Positions 35,524 through 47,690 of a stretch of 64,000 nucleotides of DNA are shown here, one piece after another. The DNA lies in NCBI GenBank assembly GCA_021209875.1, contig JAGYVD010000007.1, positions 3,720,001 to 3,784,000 of the forward strand. The letters are read 5' to 3'. Origin of the DNA: Rosellinia necatrix. Lineage: Eukaryota; Ascomycota; Sordariomycetes; Xylariales; Xylariaceae. The translations under genes and the position numbers were made by a program. Within the stretch, counting starts at the first letter, position 1, and each line of letters opens with the position of its first letter. The notes beneath the pieces were generated by a model. The model made no database searches. It was not told where the DNA came from and saw nothing but the letters and a program-made list of their open reading frames with translations.

Positions 35524-37153
35524 TTGGATGAGGGTAACGAACCTGTTTGGAAACCAAGTGTTGTATTTGTTAAAAGGGTTTAGATGCGATAACTAATCAA
35601 ATAATTGTTGTGATGAGTTCTGGCGGCAGCGACCCGGTAACCAATCATAATGATCGAACCATACTAGGCTGCTCCAACCCCTCCTGTCGGATATACTGGG
35701 TGTGCTTAGCGCCTACGCCACATGGTTTTATATTTACTCCGGAGTAGAGAGAAAACCCTTGAAGAACACAAGAACATTATCAACCTTTGATTGGCTACCA
35801 ATGTTGTGTCTGGCACCTCCTGCACACTTTCTAGTATTTAAGCTCCGTTTAATATTCAGCTTTATCTGCTGAATTTTTATAATTAGCGTTTAGTTTTTGT
35901 ATTCTTTAGTAGCTGGCTTATGCTTGCTTATAACTGCCCAGCCATTCTTGTATTGTAGTAAACGGCGTAATTCCTCGTTGCAGAGGTATTTAAACCACAA
36001 TAATGTCCAAATTTCTATTCGTGACTAGAGGATCACATGAAACTGTAAAATGTATGTGGGTCACTCCGCAGCCTTCTTGTCTATATATTTCTCTAGATAT
36101 TCCAGGCCCCTTCGTGAATCTCTGCTATAGTCTACTTTACATCTTGAATGACTACACACTTGCCTTCATAGCTGTACCGCCAAGCTCATCAGTCCCTGAT
36201 GGTATCGTTATCAAGAGGCTTTCAATCAATTCCACACAGCAGGTAGGCGAAGATGAATCCGCCAGGGGGATCCGAACGAATTCTATTACTACCTTCAAGG
36301 TAAGTATAGCTCAGGTTGGCTAGTTAGCAGTTTGTTGAACTTGTTGGTCGCTTCTGGCTGTCCCGCAGCCCCCCCGAGAAAGGTACTCAGTATCGTTGCC
36401 AATATAGCGTTCGATGTACTGTGTTGCAATCATTGACGAGTGAGATACTAAGTAGATGTGTGAGGGAAATCTGTGGAAACAGGGTATATAGTCCCCTGTG
36501 ATATCGTCAGGTTAACCAAGGACGAGCATAGTTCATGTACTTTGGGTTGGAGGGCTTAATTGATTAGTCACTCGGGGGGTGGAGACATGTTGTTTCCCCG
36601 GGGTCTAAACCAATAGCCTCCTCGATAATAACTCGAACTATTCGCTGTGGAGTGGATACATGCATCAGCTGCCCAGCATAAACTACCCAACATCTTTTGA
36701 GGACAGTCATCCAAACATGTGCTGCAAGGCGGTGCAATTGTATTATATGGCGATTGTGCAAAACGAGGATTTCTCACAGCTTTATTGCCATCAAGTAATT
36801 TCCCTATGTGAAGTCCCCGTGAGATATGGAAATGTGTGAGGTAGGTAGGAATAAGGCATTCGCCGACCTCGGCTAATTCACGCAAAAGCAATTCGCAGTA
36901 ATAATGGGTAGACCGGCCCAGCTGAGCTTGTTAAGCGGGGCAATGACATTCTGATTACTTATCATAGACCTCTGGATGTGGAAGGAAGCACCAGACAGCA
37001 CCAAAGCGTGCTGTGCCTAGCAACATACAATATGCCCCTTTATCAACGCTATATTTTATAGATTCATCCTCACCTTTCGCACACGCTACTCCGAGAATCC
37101 CACCTTATATGTATGAACTACAGCTGCGAATATATCCCCGTTATTTGCCCACC
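35524..37153. other. Intergenic region
   Basis: About 1.6 kb without a supported gene. Open frames near 36.0-36.3 kb (plus) and 36.57-36.89 kb (minus) have no recognised domain, and their coding status is undecided. Confidence 0.4.
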
Positions 37154-38927
37154 ATGTTGGATTTACTTTCTCTTCGGTCGACAATAGGGATTGTGATGCT
37201 CCTTTCATTTGTGGTTCGTGACTTATTTCCTTACCACCAAACACCATCACCGCCAATACGAATCATGATTATTTAATATGAGCTAATTATCTTAGTTTTC
37301 CGCGAATGTGATTTACAACCTATTTTTTCATCCGCTAGCCAAAGTCCCCGGTCCAGTCTTGGGCCGTATGAGTGGGATCCCCTCCTGGTATTACGCGTGT
37401 CGTGGCGATCGCCACATTTGGCTCATGAAACAGTTCGAAATCTATGGTAACAGAATCCGGCCCGAGCCTAATACAGTGGTATTCCGTGATTGGGAGGCAC
37501 ATGTCGACATTTATAGCATGAAGTCTAACGTGCGCCGAAGCCATTTCTACAGCGCGCTTAACAGGGACGCTCATCAATCAACAACTCTTACTACCATTGA
37601 TGTTGGTGAACATGCAAGGCGTCGAAAGCGTCTTAGTCTTTGTTTTACCGAGAGGTCCATTCGTGCATCTTCAAGCTTCGTTATTAAGCATGTAAATCGA
37701 TGGATCCAGCTTATCACCGAAGAGATCGACGTTGGTTCGGGTTGGTCACCCTCGATAGACTTTTCAAGAAGTATCAACGGTCTTATTTTTGATATCATGG
37801 GTGACCTTTGCTTTGGGACATCTTTCAATATTAAAGAGCCGGGAGAAAATTTCCTGAAATCAACACCGCATAATATTGCCTCGTACATGAAATTCCACTA
37901 TTCGGTAAGCATCTCAGCCCCTATCACGGTTGATCCCATGTAGCAATTCGGCCGCAGGATTCTAATTAGATGACAGATGTGTCGTTTCCCGCTTCTCAAG
38001 ATTCTCCTTTGGCTCAAGCCACACGGTCTTGATCGAATTATAGATGTCTTGACGCCAGCAGCGGCTCGGAAATACAATCAATTCGTTGCCGACAGCGTCA
38101 CCGACCGGATTTCGCTGCAGACGGAGCAAGCAGAGAAGGCCGAGGCCGAGAAACGGCAGGACATGTTTCACTTCTTGGCTGAGGCGCGGGACCCCGACAC
38201 GGGAGCCCCCGCCTACAACGAGGCCGAATTACGTGGGGAGGCCAACTTGCTCATCATTGCGGCATCAGACACCACGAGCATCAGCCTCTCCGGGATCATG
38301 TTCTACCTTACCAACGACCCCCCGCGCTGCCAGAGGCTAGCGCGGGAGATCCGGACCACGTTCTCGTCCGCGGACGAGATCGTGCCCGGGCCGAAGCTCA
38401 TGGGCTGCACGTACCTGAGGGCGTGCATCGACGAGGGGATGCGGCTGTGCCCCTCGGGGCCGAGCGAGCTGCCGCGCGAGGCGCTCCCGGGGGGCCTCTG
38501 GGTCACGGGGGAGTTCTACCCGGCCGGGACGGTCGTGGGCACGTCGCCTTGGGCCAACTCCCGCAACCGGGACGTGTACGGGGACCCCGAGGCGTTCCGG
38601 CCGGAGCGGTGGATCCCGAGGGACGACGATTTCTCGGACGGCGCGGCGCCGGAGGCGCTGAAGCGGGCCAAGGCCGGGTTCTCCCCGTTCCTCTCCGGGC
38701 CCGGGAACTGCATCGGGCAGAACCTGGCCATGGTGAAGATGCTGGTTACCGTCGCCCGGATGCTGCACCAACTGGACGTCAGGCGCGCCCCGGGGTCCAC
38801 CCTGGGAGGCGGCAGGCCGGGGCTTGGCCGGGGGCAGGACGACCCGAATCAGTTCCGGCTAGAGGACGCGTATCTCTCGCTGCGGCGAGGCCCAGAGGTG
38901 CAATTCCGGAAGAGGCAAGTTAATTAA
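37154..38927 (+). CDS. Cytochrome P450 monooxygenase
   Basis: Two secure exons, 37296..37904 and 37977..38927, give about 519 residues. The 72-nt intron between them starts GTAAGC and has a CTAAT branch point. A first exon from the ATG at 37154 encoding a hydrophobic anchor is likely, but its donor (37211 or 37218) is not certain. P450 signatures are clear: the proline-rich hinge HPLAKVPGP, I-helix AASDTTS, K-helix EGMR (ExxR), FRPERW, and the heme-binding loop FLSGPGNCIG with the Cys ligand. It would be an ER-bound heme oxygenase acting on a small molecule. The third exon is much richer in G and C than the second. No partner biosynthetic core enzyme is present nearby. Confidence 0.9.
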
Positions 38928-39528
38928 GGTAGAAGATAGTGTTAGAAGAAGCGAGGGAGGGGGCGCTGGGCTGGTCGAACTTGGCAAACACAATGGGCTT
39001 CTACTTATTTGTTGAATTCTTCATGTTAACTATTACGCTAATGGTTATGGACTTACGAGTGCCGATAATATCCCACCCTCACAAGCTTTCCCGGATCACT
39101 AACCTACCCAGGTACTTAGGTCGCAGGTGGCAGGGAGTTGGGGTACCTAACGCACAGCCTGGTTGTTGCCGATCTTCGCGACTGCAGCTGCGATACATAG
39201 TGACAGCCTACTATTACTGGTAGGTGAGGTGTCAATTATCTGTCCGTGGCCAATCGGATCCCCTCCCTTAGTTTCACGGACACCAGAGAGCGCGACCGGC
39301 TGTGTATTCTTTTCATTCAGCACCTAAGCTGAGATTCCGTTGGATATCGGTCGTGTAAGCCGCCCCCACACCTTTGGGTGTATATGAGGCACCTAGGGCT
39401 CTTACTTTTCGATGCCTCTTTCTGCACCACCTACCTTTCTTTGCCTCCTTCGGCAAGTTCTCTTCTTCGTTCTATATATCCTGCGTTGTTTTTTATTGTC
39501 CTATTTTCTTTCGTTACCAATTTGCAAC
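38928..39528. other. Intergenic region
   Basis: About 600 bases between the P450 and the Clr5 gene. It holds the terminator of the first and the promoter of the second, and nothing else that I see. Confidence 0.5.
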
Positions 39529-40869
39529 ATGGATTCGTCTTCTCCCATACCAAAATCGATAGAGTCGGGATGGGTCTACCACAAGCCTCTTATCCGAAGG
39601 CTGTACCTTATGGACGACATGCCACCCGACAAAGTAGTCTACCAACTGAAAAGACTTGGGTTTGATGTAACGTGAGTTCTTAGATGTACACAGCACTCAT
39701 TTTAATATGAATGCTAGCCAGGGCGAACCAGTTAGAATATAAACTGAAACTTTGGAACACTCGGAAAAATATCTCCAAAACAACTTGGCCATGTATTGAA
39801 CACCATATTAACAAACGCGGGGGGGGGGGGGGGAGGTGGGGTGGAGTGGTACACTGTGGCAAGCGGATAAGGCCAGAAACAGTTAAAAAGGAAACGAACC
39901 GATATCGTGACATGCCTAGATTTGATCGGCTCGTTGCATATTAGTTTTAATCCTATCGTTTGACTAAGATATATGCTGACGTTAATATTATGTAGCCCGG
40001 CAATTAACGCCTCCATTGCCCCCCCAACGCTGAAGTTGTGATCTGTACGCCACCATCATCATCTGTGGAACTCTCACCATGGCCAAAAGTTTTACCATGG
40101 CTTAAATTTCAAGCCGAGGCATTTTGCTCTGAGTTATTAAAGTTGGGGAGCTCAGCGCCTGTCAATATCTGATTTTCGATATAGTGAACATTACCAACCC
40201 TGTATTCGGGATGGAGAATGACGGGAACTTTGTATCTACAACTTTCGGTACAATTATCCCTGATGCACACCGGCCGAGAAAGGATAGTTTTCACATCAGA
40301 GTCTCCGAGTTAGCGTCCATAACTGGAATATCCATGCTCGAATCATATCCGCAGGAGCATATCCAGCGGGCCTATCTTCTGAAAGGGCCGGGTGCAGACT
40401 CCATGCATGAATTCCTTGCACTAGCCATATTCAACATTTCGAATTGTATAACGGACTTCGATGATATCTATACTTGGGACGCGACCATTGCTATTCTCAA
40501 TTCCTACGGGCTGATGAATATCAATATGAAGAGAATGAGACAAAGGAGTACCACAATTGATGGGTTTCTCAACAATCTCTTCAGTGGTATGTTCCAGATG
40601 CTACTCGTACACGAAAAATTAAAGGGGACAAGGCCCACAGGATATTAAGGTGGCTTCTAGTATCAGGCCAAAACTCGAATACGTTTTTAACAATATGGGT
40701 ACAAGAGACATTAATGATCACAACAGCTCTTCAAGTTGCCGTCCGACTGCAAATATTGGATTTTGTCGAATGCCTTCTGGGAGCAGGCGCCCACGCCAAC
40801 TTAGTGCCAACAGAATTGAATATCCGGGATGTAGACTCCTGGTCGGCCCTTGAACTTGCCCTAGTGTGA
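39529..40869 (+). CDS. Clr5-domain protein with ankyrin-like C-terminus; splicing partly unresolved
   Basis: Exon 1 runs from the ATG at 39529 to 39671. Intron 39672..39721 (50 nt, GTGAGT..CCAG) joins it to the next exon, and together they give a Clr5 domain: IESGWVYHKPLIRRLYL, then ANQLEYKLKLWNTRKN and TWPCIEHHINKR. A 15-G run at 39819-39833 interrupts the usual basic end of that domain. Further in-frame blocks follow. One, near 40045-40165, includes VICTPPSSSVELSP. Another is at 40184-40648. The last, near 40730-40869, reads TTALQVAVRLQ then VECLLGAGAHANL, an ankyrin repeat, ending at a TGA at 40867. Intervening splice sites could not all be fixed and the gene may be damaged. Clr5 domains occur at the N-terminus of many uncharacterised fungal proteins and are thought to bind DNA. 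Confidence 0.6.
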
Positions 40870-40962
40870 CGGTTACATACGGAGTATAAAAAGTACGTAT
40901 GACTTTCCAACTTCTCTTGATGTGAAATTTTACACTGACTATACAGTTCTGTCTATCTCGTC

Positions 40963-43900
40963 ATGGGTCCTATCAACCCTTTCAAAGCAACTGGACGGAA
41001 GAAGGCTGCCAGAGTCAACTGTACGATTTTGGTGCTTTTGTCTGTCGCGATGATAACCTTGTCCAGTTTCGCCCTGTCTCACGGGGCCCAAACTGCGCTT
41101 TTCTTTTATTCTGGAGACTGCAACAACGGCAATGCGACGACCATCAATACTGCATTACACCTTCTCATTAACGCGATCTCTACACTAATCGTGAGCTCTT
41201 TGATTTTGATTTGCGATCCTACTAACACCACCAAATAACAGTACCACGTGGATGTTCAATGCTGACTGCGCAAACAACCATAGTATGTCTTTTTATCTCA
41301 AGTACGGCAGCCGTTGCGAACCTGCTAGTTATAAATACAGAAGGCGCAAGAGCTGCATTGCTACCTATTGATGACTACCTTTAATCTATCTGAGCTAAAA
41401 TTACGTCGTGGTAGGCTTGCTTCTAGCAACTTCTTTATGCAGGTTCTTAATTCACCTTCGAGAGACGATATCAATCGGGCCCATTCCAAAGGACGTTGGC
41501 TTGATATCGGGGTTTCCTCAATCCGCAACACTCTTAACCTCTCTAAATTCAAACTGTGGTGCTGGGTGTGGGTTACCCTTAACAACATTCTACACCTGCC
41601 ATCTTGTCTCAGTGAAGGTAAGCAATTCTCATACAAAACAGAAGCTGACCGTATAACTTATAGTATTTTGGCCCTAAGCTCTATTCCTATTCATCTCTTC
41701 TTCAACTCGACCGTCTTCAGAACAGACTATCGTGGGTCTGAGTTTTACCTTGCAATAGCAACCGAAGAGTTCACAAAAGGCGGCACTTACTTCCCTCCAG
41801 GAGCAAGCCTCCAGTTTCCAGGACTATCCCCCCCCGGCTCAGACTGGAGTGATAGCGGCAATCAATGTTCCTTCGCCTACTCGTTATGGGGCTATTTCTT
41901 TGGGCATTCCGTGAGCTCTTTGGAATATCATGACGAAGATGCTCCAGTTTTGAAGGAACTATTAGCCTTGGCCACGCAGGCAGAGAAATGGAAGAAGCTC
42001 GAAATTGACGAATGCAGGCAAGAATACGCTTCTTGCAAAGGTATGAGAAACTATGGCAACGTTGTTCTGGTTGCCAGAAAGCCTGGTGGCTGGGTTCGTA
42101 ACGATATGTGGGACCTTGGAAATGACCAAAGGCTCTTCTGGGACAAGTACATCCCCCCCAAACAGGCAAATCAGCTTTTTTACAGTGGCCGATGCACCGT
42201 GGGGACAGCAACAACCTACAACTTGCCTGGCGGATGCACTCATCGGTGTATAGGAGCGCTGACCGGAGAGGTTCTCCTAGAACCTGATCCCAACATCCAA
42301 AATGGCAAGGACTGGAATTACAGCCCTTTTGACGTTAATATGATCAATCATTCGTATCTGGGCTGCAATCTCAGTATACACTATGCGCTCCCTGAACCCC
42401 GTCCTTCAGCATTGAACATATCTGTTGATTACTGTTTAGCGCAACCCCTGGAATCTACTTGCAGTACGTCTTCCCCCTAATCAGCATCCTACCCTGCCAC
42501 TGTTCAGCTTATCATCGTGAGTCGTCTAACATGGACTTTATCTGTAGAAGTTGCCGTCTCGCCTATCTTGCTGGTACTTGTTACCGTCTTCGTGGTCATC
42601 AAGACGTTCACTGCTATTTTAATTAGTATTTCGCTAGGTCGTTCGGCACAAGTGCCCCTAATAACTCCCGGGGACGGTATTGCTTCTTTCATTACCCAGC
42701 CCGACAAAACTACCATTGGGTATTGTACTATAGGCTACGAAGAGGTTCAGAAAATGGCCGAGTCGGGTGAAACGTTGATATCTCATTCATCAGTATCAAG
42801 ACCATGGTATGGCTCGAAGAAACGATGGGCAGCCGCCGTCCCGCGGTCTACCTGGGCTATGAATTATTCATCTATCGCAACCGGTATATGTGTTACTATA
42901 GGCCTACTTATCATATCTGTAAACGGCGCACTCAGGTACATGTTCAATCTTGACTAGCACAGCGGAAGGCAGTTTATGCTAGCTTAAATGATATAGAAAC
43001 AGTGGCGATATCGCTCGAGGAGGGTTTTTCCCGAGCGATAATAGCCCCCTCATAACCCTTGACTTTACATTGATAACTGCAATACTATTAGCGAACAGCC
43101 CGCAGCTCTTGCTCACATTTTGTTATTTTGCCGTAAGTCGAATCTTGAAAGGATAGAAGCACACCATCTCAGTGACGGGCATCAGTCTGATTTCTGATTA
43201 ATAGTATAACAATATAATTACGCATCTTCAATCGGCCTCGGAGTGGGCGCAATTTGGCAATACGTTTTCCTCTTTGCGTGTCACTGACCCAAAGGTAAAC
43301 TTTCGCAATTCATTATTCTCGTTATTCTCGGGCATTCTAATTTGGCTAAGGGCCACCAACTATCAACTTATAGGCTCCAACTACCATACCGGTGGAGCTT
43401 TTTCTTAATAATATCTAGTGTTTTGCTTCACTGGATTTTGGCAAACACAATCTTCGTTACAGTATTTACAGGAGCTGAGTCAAGTTTCGAACAAACATAC
43501 TTGCCTTTCAATAGTACACGTCAAGGCAAACAGGGGTATGTTATTGGAAATTACTAGATGGTGTTAGTTATACGAAACTTTACAGCCGTTTCTATTAGGT
43601 TGACTATATCCCTCTGAAAGGATGCACTGCACTTTTCTCCTCCCTTAATCTACAAGAGTCATAACATCCAGGAAGGTCAAGGAAGCTAACCTCCTTCTAG
43701 GATACTATTGGTTTTGGCCATCACGCCGCGATGCTAGCTTACCGCCTGACGCAGCCATTCTGGTGGGATACTCGCCTACAGCTCTTCTCACGTTGATGCT
43801 AGTTGCGGTCTTCCTAGCGATTATTCCACCGATTTGGAGTTCTATTAGACGATTACCGCCTAACATGGTTATAGCGGGTTCTAACTCATTGGCTCTTTCA

Positions 43901-44230
43901 GCTGCCTGCCATGTCTCGAGACCATCTTACTGTACACCTACGGCAGAGGCTTTTACAGATGCTACGCCGTCCTCTCCCTCAGCTTCCAGTGGGCCAAAAC
44001 TCAGCAAGCAACGACATAGCCGGGACGGGTGTTCCGAACCGCTCAGAGAAATGGATGAACGCTACCTTGAAAAACTGGCGCAGAGCAAATTACGCTGGGG
44101 CGTGATTGGTATGCCCTCACAATGGTACACTAAACTTGGTCACGATCCAGCATTGGTGGGACATCTCGGCTTTGGTACAATGGAGGATGGTGGAGTGGCA
44201 GCGCCACTTTGGGGACATCTTTACGCGTGA
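40963..44230 (+). CDS. DUF6536-type multi-pass membrane protein, many exons
   Basis: Conserved blocks of a large fungal membrane-protein family (DUF6536) appear in order on the plus strand. Exon 1 is 40963..41190 and ends ALHLLINAISTLI. A block from about 41413 reads LASSNFFMQVLNSP and GRWLDIGVSSIRN, then crosses intron 41568..41663 into SSIPIHLFFNSTVF. A long extracellular-type region runs to about 42465. Then come VAVSPILLVLVTVF (42550), ILLANSPQLLLTF (43081), TYRLQLPYRWSFFL (43367) and, from 43763, GYSPTALLTLMLV to the C-terminal LRWGVI...VGHLGFGTMED. The family's function is unknown. The join between exon 1 and the 41413 block does not resolve with any GT..AG pair in phase, and neither does the last one near 43540-43700, so the locus may be damaged or mis-assembled there. 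About eight membrane segments are expected. Confidence 0.75.
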
Positions 44231-45240
44231 TTAGGGCTGACAACGATTATCAAATCATCAAAAGCATGCTTTAGAAGGAACACTTACTTGTCAGCGACGC
44301 TATATTTCAAGGCTTCATCACTACTATGTCACGAACAAGGTGTATATGACCGAAAAATCACGCAGGCCTTACTATGGAGACGATTGAATGTGGATGATGC
44401 GAAAACCTGACGCGGGGAAACGTCATGGAGTCACCTCACCTTGGCTTTTGGAGGTTGCGCTATCGGCTGTTGATGGCCATATGAAGGAAATTCACATCAA
44501 GTACATCGACTAACACACAGCTCATAAGGGGTCACAAGCGTATAAAAAACCAAGAAACCCCCTCAGCTTATTCCTTTATCTATTAATCTTAACACTCGTT
44601 GCGCCAAGCCTAGGTTGGCCTTGAACTACATTAAGCCGTGCGTGGTTTTTAACCACTGTCCCCTAATCTTAATTATCTCGGTCCGAATGGCAATTTAATC
44701 ATAGAGGTATACTAGAAGGACGTTACCTCAACAGGCCTTCTACGGAGATTATCTTATTAAACACTTAACGATACCTGCCCACCCTTTTTGGGAACGTAGG
44801 ACGACGTCTTATTTACATCTTTACTAACATCTTACATTTATAAAACCAGTACCTAATTATGAGCAACTAATACCCACTCTATCTCATCTATCAACCTCTA
44901 TCAAAAGATGTTTTTCGCGGCTGACTCACTCGAACAGGCCATACAAGTGCTTGCTAGGGAGCATCGGTTCGGGGTCGCACAGCGTGAGTATTCAAACGTA
45001 CGTAGGGGGGATGGATAATTTATTAAGATGGACCTTACATGCGACCAGGGTGTTAAGTTACGTACCATACACACCACGATGGCTAAATATCAAGTAGTTA
45101 AAATTGGCACGGAGTGATAAGAAGTGATCATAAATTATCATTTTCACAATTTCTTCCACGTATAGTTATAGCTTGGGGCGGCTAGCACTAATTGGTCCGA
45201 TATATAAGGCGTGACAATAGCTCACTGCCGCCTTGGTTAT
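44231..45240. other. Intergenic region
   Basis: About 1 kb of A/T-leaning sequence without a gene that I can support, between the membrane-protein gene and the repeat copy. Confidence 0.5.
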
Positions 45241-45463
45241 CTTGGTAATGATTGGGTTCTACTAGGGTCAGGGCTTCACCACCCAACTTCCCCTTCTACA
45301 ACCCTAACTTTCAGGCATATTAGGCTCAAAATAGCCCCAAATTTGTCCCACCTACCACCCGATGGCAACAGGCCACCAGAGAAGGATTAGGTTTTTTCTA
45401 GTCGGTAGATAGCATATATAGCGTAGGGCACTTTTCTGGCTAGCTTTCTAGGCCCGACTACGT
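45241..45463 (-). repeat. Largely unmutated copy of the RIPped repeat family
   Basis: On the minus strand this reads from ACGTAGTCGGG to TAGAACCCAATCATT. It aligns without large gaps to 16263-16482, where nearly every difference is C-to-T or G-to-A in the 16 kb copy. It starts about 130 bases into the longer unit seen at 16131, so it is 5'-truncated but shares the 3' end. It abuts the end of the tubulin pseudogene, whose stop TAG lies inside the repeat. Confidence 0.88.
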
Positions 45464-46235
45464 ACCGAATTCGACGCTAAAAGATAAGCATACGTTTGCT
45501 ACACCTTTAGCTGCGGCCTCGTCCCGAAAGCGACCCGTATTAGGCTCACGCTCCCCCCCAGAATACGTGCTATTTACACTGCGCGGTGTGCCCTGTTGGT
45601 GATGTAGATCAGATATTAGGTCATTCAGGTTATATTGCGCTTCCGTAAATTCCATTTCGTCCGTTCCTGCCATCGTGTACGTGCGCATATACCGTTTGCG
45701 GCGAAACATGAAATCGAATTGCTCCTCGATGCGCTTTAGGGTGCATTGGATTGCTGTTGAGTTGCCGATCAAAGTGCTGCTTAGGCCTTGTCCCTTCGGT
45801 GCAACAGGGCAATAGGACGCTTAGATGTTATCTGGGATCCAATCCGCATAGTATTCCGAATTTCGGCTCTTCATGTTGTGAATTTGGTCCTTAAATTCTT
45901 CCATCGACACTCGACCACGGCTAAAATACTACAGCTTCAGCGACTAACCAAACATTGGACGGAAGTCGAAAGACTTACAAGATAATCGAGCAGCTGAGAT
46001 AGCGTCCGTTACGAAGATCGCAAGTAGCCGTATGATTCTTCGCATCGAATATTTGCCGACTTAGGCTTTGTGCCGTAGGGTGATGAGATGTCCCAGCGCT
46101 CAAATCTCCACTGATAAAGGCGACAATCGATTTAGTAATCATGCTATAGATTATCCATCTACTAGTGAATTCTGCCACTGGTCCGTGAGGTTCACAATTT
46201 CGCAGATTTGCAAGGACATTATACATTTCCATCAC
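45458..46235 (-). pseudogene. Divergent beta-tubulin-like pseudogene, C-terminal part
   Basis: The minus strand carries the C-terminal half of a beta-tubulin-like protein. QSLSRQIFDAKNHTATCD then LRNGRYLSCS (46090-45985) is followed, after a likely intron starting GTAAGT near 45979, by RGRVSMEEFKDQIHNM, EYYADWIPDN, LIGNSTAIQ and FMFRRK..DEMEFTEAQYN. These match the conserved beta-tubulin blocks FRNGRYLTCS, WIPNN, GNSTAIQ and DEMEFTEAE. The sequence is far from a housekeeping tubulin. An in-frame TAA after WIPDNI stands where the family has Gln, as a C-to-T change would give. The intron does not splice in phase as read. No N-terminal half was found upstream, and the 3' end runs into the repeat at 45463. 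It is a decayed paralogue. Confidence 0.75.
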
Positions 46236-47100
46236 TCTTCGAACGCGTCAACTATTCACACTTTCTCCTACGTTACATTTCATGTGCATAACAATTAAAG
46301 ATTACAATTATAAAATCAATATTCATTCTATAATGGACGGGGCGGATATGATCTGAGCCGTGGCCGTGGACCTCGGTATTAAGAGCCGCGAGTCGGTTTA
46401 CCGCGTTGCGAGGTCTTTGATTCAAAGGGACGTAAAAATTTCGCGAAGCATGTCTCAATACAGCTAAAGAGCTATCGGCTATTCATTTAGCAACGCCTAG
46501 ATGGTTTCTGGGGCCGTACGTAACATCCTGCTTTGCAGGTGTTGTCGTTTTGGCTGAATGCAATGACCGGTCAAGGAGAGGAGGAGTATCTGTTTCCGGC
46601 CCAGTATTCGGCAATCTGCATAGAAAGCTGACTAAGAGCCCAGATCGCGTAGTTAGGAACATAGTGATAAGCACTCATGTGGGTTGCTATATTGTATTAG
46701 GACTTGAGATTAATATGAGCAGAAATCCAGAGAAGGAAGTATATGTAATTGATAGTTGACATCGGATATACCGGTCCGAAATATGGGTGCCTTTCGTGAC
46801 GCCGTACCACTGGACTATGCATTTTCTGTACATCCGATCTCCCGCAGACTAGGGCTCGGTGGCTTTTCATAGACTACTTTGACTTCCAAACCAGCTTCTC
46901 CCTAAATGTTTTTTTATAGACTTTAGTGCCTATAGCACCCGCTTTTCTCTTTGCCTTGCTAGTTTTTATACTAATGATAGGGTTGTCTTGGGTTTGTTTG
47001 GCCGTATTTCGCACTTGCTTCTTGATGTTATTTTAAGGTAGGTTATTGCTTTTGACCATGTACTTATGAAACTACTTAGCATGGCGTCACGTAACGAGTA
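46236..47100. other. Intergenic region
   Basis: About 860 bases upstream of the tubulin relic. Any missing tubulin N-terminus would be expected here but I could not recognise it. A 69-codon plus-strand frame at 46550 has no known domain. Confidence 0.4.
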
Positions 47101-47690
47101 TCTGGAGTGCAGTACTGTAACCGCTAAAACAGTTGTGTTAATATTAAATAATAATATAGTCTAGATCTGGTCAGCTGTTAAGCGCAGCTGCTTATGAACT
47201 AGTACAGATTACTAGGGGTAGTGTGGTATTGAGTCCGTAAAGTGTAATGTAGATTAGATGGAGGGGCTTAAGCTACATAATCCTTATTTAACTAGTTAGG
47301 TAAGTAGCCCCCTTCCTGACTATGTCATAAACGCTTAAAAAGTATTATTAATTTAGTTATTTCAGCAGCGTTTTTGCCCGACAGCAAAACGGTCGCGTTA
47401 ATATCAGACGATAGAATGGTCAGGGTCTGGTTGGCCGTTATAGATAACTGCCCATAGACGCTTAAAAGGCATAGTAGTGTGGTTATTTCGGTAGCGTTCT
47501 CGCCCGACAGCAAGACGGTTGCGTCAGCGTTAAATAATATAACAGTCCAAGTCTGGTCGGCTGCTAAAATCAGCTGCCTATAATATACGCTTAAAACGCA
47601 TACTAATTAGATCAGCTTAATAACGTTTTTGCCCGACGGCAAGACGGTTGTGTTAGCGTTAGACGCATCCTCACACTTATAGCTCCAATC
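47101..47690 (-). pseudogene. Degenerate coding tandem repeat, unit about 129 bp (43 aa)
   Basis: At least three and probably four copies of a unit of about 128-129 bp are visible, starting near 47330, 47457 and 47586 (ACGCTTAAAA), with a more worn copy at 47110-47200. The unit length is a multiple of three or nearly so. On the minus strand, two adjacent units read through in one frame as variants of NATVLLSGxNAxEITxL with QLxxxAxQTxT. One copy has a stop (LI then TAA). The pattern of a conserved amino-acid repeat with silent change suggests the end of a decayed repeat-domain gene. The family is not recognised with certainty; it vaguely recalls repeat tails of fungal STAND proteins. Confidence 0.55.
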
